Origin: Planctomycetota bacterium
GTDB lineage: Bacteria; Planctomycetota; Phycisphaerae; Phycisphaerales; SM1A02
Direction: 5' to 3'
Assembly: GCA_027295435.1 (NCBI GenBank)
Contig: JAPUKX010000222.1
Coordinates: 1 to 10,946 of the forward strand
DNA: 10,946 nucleotides
Shown here piece by piece: positions 5,953 through 10,946 of the stretch. The stretch's first letter is position 1. Every line of letters begins with the position of its first letter. The position numbers were made by a program, and so were the translations under genes. The notes below the pieces were generated by a model. The model was not told where the DNA came from. It worked only from the letters and a program-made list of their open reading frames with translations, and did no database searches.

Positions 5953-6870
5953 TCAAATCAGGCGCTTGGGCATCTCACCGGGCGAGACCTTGGTGGCGGC
6001 GGGCATCCGCTCGCGGTGCGAAGCCATTGGAGGCTCCTGGGCGTGCAACGCATGCGTTAGGGCCCCGGACATTCGCCCTGAGCCTCCATGCAGGCTCGTT
6101 GCCGAGATGTTCGCCGCCTCACGCTCCAAGGCGGGATCCAGTCCCATCGATTCGCTTTTCAACAACACCGCCTCCACCGCCGAGCCGAACTGGAAACCAA
6201 CCAGAATGAACCCCACGAGGCTCGCCGCCGGCAGCAAGAGGAATCGCACATAGAACGCCAGGGAGAATCCTTCCGCGCGGGCGGCCTCCACCTCCGCAAT
6301 CATCAGCGAGTAGCTGCTCAGCGCTCCCTCCTGCCACGGCAAGCTCAGCCACCCTCCCACCGGCATTGCCAAGAGACCCAGCACGATCGCCCAGATCATG
6401 GCGGTCACTGCCCGATCCACTTTCGGGGCGCCGGCAGGGACGGCCAGCACCACTCCCAAAGCCAGCAGCGGAACAATGAGCAACACCGATACAAGACCCA
6501 GCGCCCGAGCTGTGGTGACCACAATTCTGAACGTCCGGTCGTGTGAACTTAGCGTGCGTTCGACGCCGGCCGGGTCAAGGGCGCCCGTCGCCGATGCCGC
6601 TCCTCGCAGCCGCGGGTCCTTCACGGGACCAACGGTGGCGTAAATGAATTCGTCAGGGCGGTCCTGAGCCGTAACGATCAGCGGGACATCGGCGGAAGAT
6701 TCCGCCTGGCCGTAGCGCACGTCGGTAAATGTGGCCAGCGACCAGATAACCGTTTGAACACCCAGCGAGAGGCTGATAACCCAGCAGGACACAACGATCG
6801 CGAGCCGTAGCCGCCTCAGGGCGCCACAGAGCGAACGATTCTCAGGCTGGAAGACGGCCTTAGTTTCCAT
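5953..6870 (-). CDS. Membrane protein with four predicted helices, unknown function
   Basis: This encodes 305 residues from ATG 6870 (METKAVFQPE). Hydrophobic helices lie at about 23-46, 121-144, 154-176 and 206-228. A likely extracytoplasmic loop of about 75 residues (47-120, acidic and Gly/Pro-rich) lies between helices 1 and 2. The C-terminal tail of about 75 residues is polar and cytoplasmic if the N-terminus is inside (basic NRSLCGALRRLRL before helix 1). I recognise no family motif. The frame stays open upstream to 7002, but the extra 44 residues look non-coding and would fill the divergent promoter region shared with mqnC, so I prefer 6870. The start has no clear Shine-Dalgarno and no -10-like hexamer at the leaderless distance. 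It is convergent with the small zinc-ribbon gene, 3 bp apart. Confidence 0.7.
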   Translation of the reverse strand: METKAVFQPENRSLCGALRRLRLAIVVSCWVISLSLGVQTVIWSLATFTDVRYGQAESSADVPLIVTAQDRPDEFIYATVGPVKDPRLRGAASATGALDPAGVERTLSSHDRTFRIVVTTARALGLVSVLLIVPLLALGVVLAVPAGAPKVDRAVTAMIWAIVLGLLAMPVGGWLSLPWQEGALSSYSLMIAEVEAARAEGFSLAFYVRFLLLPAASLVGFILVGFQFGSAVEAVLLKSESMGLDPALEREAANISATSLHGGSGRMSGALTHALHAQEPPMASHRERMPAATKVSPGEMPKRLI

Positions 6871-6951
6871 CGACCACAACCCCACGGACCGCACAGGGGC
6901 CGGCGGTACGGCTACATCGGCCCAATTCAACCATCCGACCAGCCAAATGTC

Positions 6952-6968
6952 GGGGTCTCCCAGACCCC
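6952..6968. promoter_or_regulatory. Perfect hairpin/palindrome in the divergent gap before mqnC
   Basis: GGGGTCT (6952-6958), loop CCC, AGACCCC (6962-6968): a perfect 7-bp inverted repeat in the gap between the membrane-protein start (6870) and mqnC. It lies 23 bp upstream of the candidate mqnC -35 box. It could be an operator acting on either gene, or one of the short intergenic palindromes also seen elsewhere in the window. Apart from this and the promoter-like boxes I see nothing else in 6871-7086. Confidence 0.4.
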
Positions 6969-6991
6969 CCCGCCCGGCTCCCGACGATCGC

Positions 6992-7019
6992 TCGACAGCC
7001 ACGCCGTGCTGCTTATGAT
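6992..7019 (+). promoter_or_regulatory. Candidate sigma-70-type promoter of mqnC
   Basis: TCGACA (6992-6997, 5 of 6 to TTGACA), a 16-nt spacer, then TATGAT (7014-7019, 5 of 6 to TATAAT). This is the best-looking promoter in the window. Transcription would begin near 7026. That leaves either a leader of about 60 nt before ATG 7087, or a leaderless message beginning at the in-frame GTG 7027, which lies 7 nt after the hexamer. Either way it would exclude the more upstream in-frame starts at 7006, 7015 and 7018. Confidence 0.5.
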
Positions 7020-7086
7020 GGACCCCGTGCCCAACGCTCGGCTAGTCCGGGAGTGTGGCTCGCCCATAACCCGCCGGGGTGCATCA

Positions 7087-8481
7087 ATGCCTGCCTCAAT
7101 CAGAGACGAGCTGGACATTTTCGACCAGGCAGTGCTCAACGACGTGGTGGTCGGCGAGCTCCGCCTCAGCCCCGAGCAGGCACTGCGCCTGTACCACGAG
7201 ATGCCGATCCACCAATTGGGGCGCTGGGCCGATGCTCGCAGCCGGCATATGCACGGCGATCACATTCGTACCTACGTCATCGACCGCAACATCAACTACA
7301 CGAACATTTGTACGGCACGGTGCACCTTCTGTGCCTTTCGACGCGACGGCGATGAGAACGACGCCTATACGCTCCAGTACGACCAGTTGCTTGCGAAGAT
7401 TCAGGAGCTCGTCGATATCGGGGGGACGCAGATCCTCATGCAGGGCGGCATGAACCCCGACCTGCCGCTTGCGTGGTACCTGGATCTGCTACGGGCGATC
7501 AAAGAGCGTTTCCCGCAGGTGCACGTGCACGCCTTTAGCCCGCCGGAGTTCGTCGAGTTCGTGCGCTTCTTCGACCCGCCCGGCGATGGCCTGGAGAAGA
7601 AGATGCGATGGGTGATGCAGCAGATGAAACAGGCTGGATTGGACTCGGTGCCCGGCGGGGGCGGCGAGATCTTCGCCCCGGCCGTTCGGCGAAAGATCGG
7701 CTTGGGCAAGTGTGATGCTCACGAGTGGCTCACGACCATGCGCGTCGCGCACGAGCTGGGCATGAACACCTCGGCCACGATGATGTTCGGCCACATCGAA
7801 GGTATTGCCGATCGCATCCACCACCTCGAGCTGATCCGCCACTGGCAGGACCGCTCGATCGCCGACTTCGCCCCCGACGGAGGCGGGCGGTACAAAGCGT
7901 TCATCGCCTGGCCGTTTCAGCGCGAAAACACCCCGCTGGGACGCTGTAAAGAGTGGGGCCGAGGCGAAGCAGACGATCCCGGCCGGCCATTCCCCGGAGA
8001 CGTTGTCGCCAGGCTCGACGGATCGGGCGAGAAGGACGAGGACCCGTTGTTCGGCCGGCGAGTTCGCCTGGCCGGATCGAGCGAGTATCTGCGCACGCAG
8101 GCGCTGAGCCGGCTGTATCTCGACAACATCTACTCGATCGGGTCGAGTTGGGTCACGATGGGCCCGCACATCGGGCAGGTTGCGTTGAATTACGGTGCCA
8201 ATGATATGGGTTCGGTAATGATGGAAGAGAACGTCGTCAGCGCTGCGGGGACCACGTACTGCCTCAACGAGGCGATGATCTGCCGGCTGATCCGCGACGC
8301 CGGTTATGTACCCGCGCAGCGCGATAACGAATACAATCTGCTCAAGGTCCACGCTGATGCCGACTCGCCCGACGTTCGCGTCGATGACTGGTCACGGTTC
8401 CGGACGCAGAAGCTCCACGGACAAAAATCCGACGCGCCGCCGGTAGCCCTCACCGTCGGTGCCGGCGAGCGGGCATTTTAG
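7087..8481 (+). CDS. mqnC: Dehypoxanthine futalosine cyclase (cyclic dehypoxanthinyl futalosine synthase), radical SAM
   Basis: This encodes 464 residues from ATG 7087. MqnC uses a 4Fe-4S cluster and S-adenosylmethionine to cyclise dehypoxanthinyl futalosine in the futalosine route to menaquinone, in the cytoplasm. The radical-SAM motif CTARCTFC (Cys75, Cys79, Cys82) follows YVIDRNINYTNI. IGGTQILMQGGMNPDLPL (111-128), HVHAFSPPEF, SVPGGGGEI (187-195), TSATMMFGHIE (228-238) and WVTMGPHIGQ...ANDMGSVMMEENVVSAAGT (355-389) are the MqnC pattern; GGTQILMQGG favours MqnC over the sister enzyme MqnE. It is longer than typical MqnC (about 350-400) because of an insertion of about 40-45 residues near 285-330 (charged, Gly/Asp-rich) and a tail of about 45 residues. 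Starts upstream are possible (GTG 7027, 7006). No other mqn gene is in the window. It converges on the zinc-ribbon membrane protein 51 bp away. Confidence 0.93.
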   Translation: MPASIRDELDIFDQAVLNDVVVGELRLSPEQALRLYHEMPIHQLGRWADARSRHMHGDHIRTYVIDRNINYTNICTARCTFCAFRRDGDENDAYTLQYDQLLAKIQELVDIGGTQILMQGGMNPDLPLAWYLDLLRAIKERFPQVHVHAFSPPEFVEFVRFFDPPGDGLEKKMRWVMQQMKQAGLDSVPGGGGEIFAPAVRRKIGLGKCDAHEWLTTMRVAHELGMNTSATMMFGHIEGIADRIHHLELIRHWQDRSIADFAPDGGGRYKAFIAWPFQRENTPLGRCKEWGRGEADDPGRPFPGDVVARLDGSGEKDEDPLFGRRVRLAGSSEYLRTQALSRLYLDNIYSIGSSWVTMGPHIGQVALNYGANDMGSVMMEENVVSAAGTTYCLNEAMICRLIRDAGYVPAQRDNEYNLLKVHADADSPDVRVDDWSRFRTQKLHGQKSDAPPVALTVGAGERAF

Positions 8482-8510
8482 CTCGGCGTGTTCACACGTC
8501 GGACCGCATG

Positions 8511-8532
8511 CCTCCGGTATATTCACCGGGGG
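8511..8532. terminator. Hairpin between convergent mqnC and the zinc-ribbon membrane gene
   Basis: CCTCCGGT (8511-8518) pairs with ACCGGGGG (8525-8532) with one G-U wobble and a 6-nt loop. It lies in the 51-bp gap between two convergent genes, where a two-way terminator would be expected. No T-run follows on either strand, so the call rests on position and stem only. Confidence 0.4.
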
Positions 8533-9348
8533 CTAAGTGGCCGCCCAACGATCGGCTTCGGCAATCTCCCGCCCGCACTCCGGGCAGCGGTTGCTCTCCA
8601 GTCGGTACAGCAAGTACCCACAGGCACAGCGCGGCTCCTCGACTGCGATCGTTATCCGTAGGCCGCATTGGGCGCATTTTGCCGGTCCCGTCCTCAACTG
8701 CTGCTGTGACTGACAGCGCGGACACGTCATCTGCAACTGCAGCCTTGTCGGAATCGTCTCTGCCGACTCGGCCCGGCGAACCGCCTGCACTTTCCAGAGT
8801 ATGGGCGTGACCACTGTCCCGCACGCTGCCAGAATCCCCAGTACACCCAACACACGCCATTCGTCGATGTGCCGATCGAACCACCCCGACCATACCAGGG
8901 CGATGCCGGTCGCTGCCAGCAGTGATGACACACCGATGGTCATCCACCGCACGCCACCCGCCCAGGGATGATCAAAGCGCGGAAGCGTCAGCAGCCCACT
9001 TTGGCCGAGCAGGACCGTGATGATGGTGAACGTGCCCGCGATCCGCGCCACGCGCATCTCGGCCCGCCAACCAAGAGCTGGATCGAACCAGATCAACACC
9101 AGCCACACAAAGAGCGCCGCTGCGGCAGCCAGTATGCCGATCCACATGGCGGGAACTAGACGGCGCTTCTCAAGCACACTCGCGCAAACCAAGGCCACGA
9201 GACTGAACGCACCGAACAGTACCGTCGAGACCAGGATCTCGTCGTCGTATCGAAACCATCGAGGCAGGATGAGCGCGGAAATGCCCAGCAACGCCGCCAG
9301 CGCCAGCGACACGATCATCGACCACAGAAAAGCCTTACGAAGCCGCAT
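8533..9348 (-). CDS. Six-helix membrane protein with two C-terminal zinc ribbons
   Basis: This encodes 271 residues from ATG 9348. Hydrophobic helices lie at about 7-29, 38-58, 67-88, 103-122, 134-156 and 165-186. A cytoplasmic C-terminal part follows with two zinc-ribbon-like units: CPRC/CAQCG (Cys209, 212, 225, 228) and CACGYLLYRLESNRCPECG (Cys241, 243, 255, 258). The second resembles the CxxCGY.L......CPECG ribbon frequent in planctomycete proteins, but its first knuckle is CxC. An even number of helices puts both ends on the same side; the basic MRLRK start suggests inside. I recognise no enzymatic family. No Shine-Dalgarno is present, but TACAAT lies 6 nt before the ATG. The gene follows the YIP1-type gene on the same strand after 97 bp, and both combine zinc ribbons with membrane helices, so a related role is possible. 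Confidence 0.75.
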   Translation of the reverse strand: MRLRKAFLWSMIVSLALAALLGISALILPRWFRYDDEILVSTVLFGAFSLVALVCASVLEKRRLVPAMWIGILAAAAALFVWLVLIWFDPALGWRAEMRVARIAGTFTIITVLLGQSGLLTLPRFDHPWAGGVRWMTIGVSSLLAATGIALVWSGWFDRHIDEWRVLGVLGILAACGTVVTPILWKVQAVRRAESAETIPTRLQLQMTCPRCQSQQQLRTGPAKCAQCGLRITIAVEEPRCACGYLLYRLESNRCPECGREIAEADRWAAT

Positions 9349-9354
9349 GGCCGC

Positions 9355-9360
9355 ATTGTA
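9355..9360 (-). promoter_or_regulatory. Candidate -10 element, leaderless geometry, for the gene at 8533-9348
   Basis: TACAAT (5 of 6 to TATAAT) on the minus strand is followed by 6 nt (GCGGCC) and then the ATG at 9348. The -35 position (AGCGCA) is poor. No Shine-Dalgarno lies in the short space, so initiation on a leaderless message is the simplest reading. Confidence 0.4.
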
Positions 9361-9389
9361 CTGTCAGCGTCGTATGATGCGCTGCCCGC

Positions 9390-9406
9390 GGCGGGACAAG
9401 CCCGCC
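9390..9406. other. GC hairpin between the YIP1-type gene and the zinc-ribbon membrane gene
   Basis: GGCGGG (9390-9395), loop ACAAG, CCCGCC (9401-9406), with possible further pairing of flanking GC bases. It lies in the 97-bp gap after the stop at 9446 and could end the upstream transcript, though no T-run follows on the minus strand. Its minus-strand core CTTGTC is shared with the palindrome at 1506-1523. Confidence 0.45.
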
Positions 9407-9429
9407 CGCGAAACGCGAATCGCCTATCT

Positions 9430-9457
9430 CATCACTCATCACTCATCACTTATCACT
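9430..9457. repeat. Four tandem copies of a 7-bp unit (CATCACT) across a stop codon
   Basis: CATCACT occurs three times in a row (9430-9450) and a fourth time as TATCACT (9451-9457). On the minus strand this reads AGTGATA then AGTGATG three times. It covers the last codons and the stop of the YIP1-type gene, and the repeat puts TGA in all three frames. It is too short and too regular to be a CRISPR. Confidence 0.85.
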
Positions 9458-10946
9458 GCGGTCAGCGTCCGCGATCGCAGGCGCATCATGCGTGACCGTC
9501 GCGGGGTCCGGCAAAGGCGGCAAATCGCTGGCATCGCGAATTGCATTCTGCCCTTGGAGCTGAACCGCCATCTGATTCACGGCGATCATCGTCACCGTGC
9601 CGTCGGCTTTACCAACAGAGACCATGCCGGAGGGCAATTGAGAGGGGTTGACGTCCGGATCAGGCAACATGACGACGATCCACAACTCCCCATCGGCGTT
9701 GGCGAAGCCGATCCCGTGATAGGTGAACACGAAATCACCCAACCGGTGGGCGACGGTGTTTTCCGGCAGCATCTCGGCGGCAGCTTCCGCAATCTCAGCC
9801 TGGAGGCCCGAATCCAGCAGCTCGAACTGCTCGAGGGTTGTCTCGCCAACCCCAACGCGCGCCTGGGTCGTAAGCCAACCGGTTGCGATGAAGTTTCCAG
9901 TGCCGATCCTGTTGTCGGGCACGAGTTGCAGTGCGTGTCCCGGGCCCCTGTCGCTATGTTCAGCGGCATAGGTAAGCAGTTGCATTGTGAGAAAGGATGT
10001 TTCGGACTGCTGAATCGCGGACACCGATGCCGGACCGAATTGTGCCTGCCCGCTGGAGATCCCCGCAACAACCAACCAAACGTAGAAGCCAACGATCCCG
10101 ACGATCGAGACACCGGGAAGGGCGAGCACCGCCGCCGTCGCTCGACCACCATGCACGTTCTGCCCCTGTTTGACCATCAGCACCGCGCTGACGATCCACC
10201 AGATCCACCCGACATAGGCGCCGACACACGGCACGGCGGTGAGGATGTTGGCCCCAGCGCTGTAGCAGAGTCCCTGGTAGGTGCGCCCGATGCCCTCGGC
10301 GGTCTTTCCGGTAATAGCCAGGATGCCGTGACTCACCGCGCCCCACAATGCGATATAGATCACAATGAAGACGATGCCGGCTGCGGCCATGATGCCCAAG
10401 CTGCCGGCCACCGCGCCAAGAAACATGCCCGGGCCCGGCCCTTGACCGCCCGGGCCAGCCCGCACGAAAGCCAGGGGCACTATCATGAAGGCAACCAATG
10501 GAACCACGCTGACAAGCGCAATGAGGGAGGTTGTGAGGATCGCAAACCACCACGCCTGGCCGAGGGAGCCTTGCGGCGGGGTCGCGCGCATCAACTTGCC
10601 GGGCTGGACCAGCGCCAAACCCACCATCGAGAACCACGCGCGGACGCGCCCACGCTCTCGTCGCTCCAACCACGGCATGTGATCGACTTGGGTCTGCTCT
10701 TCTTCCACACCTTCAGCCGGGCGAAGCACCATCTCGTCCATGCGAATGTGGTTGCGGCAACTGACACAATCAAACTCTCCGGGAACGAGATGCCCCTGCA
10801 CGCCAGTGCCGTAGTAGGCCTGATTGCAATGCGGGCAACAAAACCGGACACTGTTGGCGACGAACTCGAAGTCGCTGGGCCGAAACGCGGTACCGCACTC
10901 GGGGCATGTGCCCGTGGTCAGGTTCCACAGCGGATAATCACAAGTT
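9446..10946 (-). CDS. Zinc-ribbon / YIP1-family membrane protein with soluble C-terminal domain, partial at the N-terminus
   Basis: The frame is open to the right edge, giving 499 visible residues; an internal GTG (10801) would cut through the zinc-binding part, so the true start is outside. Numbering from the edge: Cys2 with DYPLWNL, then CPECG (Cys14, 17), CCPHC (Cys36, 37, 40) and CVSC (Cys60, 63), i.e. about two zinc ribbons. A YIP1-like region follows from about 105 to 275 (WFSMVGLALVQPGKLMRA, then helices near 132-161, 175-199 and 231-258, with GKTAEGIGRTYQGLCYSAGA and VPCVGAYVGWIW). A fifth helix is near 276-297. The last 200 residues are soluble and contain SFLTMQLLTYAAEHSDRGPG and SVGKADGTVTMI, reminiscent of pseudopilin-type exported domains. 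The function is unknown. The YIP1 assignment is fairly firm, the C-terminal comparison is inference. Stop TGA at 9448-9446. Confidence 0.75.
   Translation of the reverse strand, partial: TCDYPLWNLTTGTCPECGTAFRPSDFEFVANSVRFCCPHCNQAYYGTGVQGHLVPGEFDCVSCRNHIRMDEMVLRPAEGVEEEQTQVDHMPWLERRERGRVRAWFSMVGLALVQPGKLMRATPPQGSLGQAWWFAILTTSLIALVSVVPLVAFMIVPLAFVRAGPGGQGPGPGMFLGAVAGSLGIMAAAGIVFIVIYIALWGAVSHGILAITGKTAEGIGRTYQGLCYSAGANILTAVPCVGAYVGWIWWIVSAVLMVKQGQNVHGGRATAAVLALPGVSIVGIVGFYVWLVVAGISSGQAQFGPASVSAIQQSETSFLTMQLLTYAAEHSDRGPGHALQLVPDNRIGTGNFIATGWLTTQARVGVGETTLEQFELLDSGLQAEIAEAAAEMLPENTVAHRLGDFVFTYHGIGFANADGELWIVVMLPDPDVNPSQLPSGMVSVGKADGTVTMIAVNQMAVQLQGQNAIRDASDLPPLPDPATVTHDAPAIADADRSDK

Noticed and set aside
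6088..6546. 152-codon plus-strand frame opposite the four-helix membrane protein
   Set aside because: Its His/Gln/Arg-rich translation is typical of the strand opposite a hydrophobic protein; the minus frame has clear membrane helices.
6871..7002. N-terminal extension of the four-helix membrane protein to 7002
   Set aside because: The extra 44 residues look non-coding and would occupy the divergent promoter region, including the hairpin at 6952-6968.
7489..8352. Long open frame of 287 codons on the minus strand opposite mqnC
   Set aside because: It lies wholly within a firmly identified gene on the other strand and has no recognisable domain; long antisense frames are expected in GC-rich coding DNA.
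9430..9457. Possible CRISPR array
   Set aside because: The repeat is a contiguous 7-bp unit without spacers and no cas gene is present.
9960..10673. 237-codon minus-strand frame inside the YIP1-type gene
   Set aside because: It is in a different frame of the same strand as a gene with clear membrane and zinc-ribbon features; the translation is Arg/His/Gly-rich shadow sequence.

Overview
This 10.9 kb GC-rich window looks like ordinary chromosomal DNA of a member of the Planctomycetota, plausibly the Phycisphaerae. The evidence is indirect: pilin-like exported proteins of the planctomycete prepilin / H-X9-DG type, several membrane proteins carrying planctomycete-style zinc ribbons, a very small CC...CPRC zinc-ribbon protein of a kind I associate with that phylum, menaquinone synthesis by the futalosine route, and few Shine-Dalgarno sequences. 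No 16S or other marker is present to settle it.

Layout. Positions 1-2671 are on the minus strand, in reading order: two small lipoproteins joined by a GTGA overlap (2671-2066 and 2069-1551), then two tandem pilin-like paralogues (1405-602 and 511 to beyond the left edge). Divergently, on the plus strand, come pheT (phenylalanyl-tRNA synthetase beta chain, 2828-4867) and a cyclodeaminase/cyclohydrolase-family gene (4864-5535), also joined by a GTGA overlap. After a structured 150-bp gap lies the small zinc-ribbon gene (5689-5949), which converges on a four-helix membrane protein of unknown role (6870-5953, minus). Divergent from that is mqnC (about 7087-8481, plus), the radical-SAM cyclase of the futalosine menaquinone pathway. 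It converges on a six-helix membrane protein with two zinc ribbons (9348-8533, minus). The last gene enters from the right edge on the minus strand: a zinc-ribbon/YIP1-type membrane protein with a large soluble C-terminal part (ends at 9446).

The genes do not form one pathway. They are housekeeping functions (translation, folate C1 chemistry, menaquinone) set among lineage-type envelope proteins. I found no phage, transposon, CRISPR array, tRNA, rRNA or defence module.

The most interesting signals are: (a) three genes without a convincing Shine-Dalgarno have a TANNNT -10-like hexamer 6-7 nt before the start codon, the geometry of leaderless transcripts, and mqnC shows a possible fourth case, while a downstream operon gene has a perfect AAAGGAG; (b) a PheT lacking the EMAP/OB-fold tRNA-binding insertion; (c) tandem pilin-like paralogues whose prepilin signals lack Glu5; and (d) an apparent YIP1 to pseudopilin-like fusion. 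I see no clear, wholly new system here.
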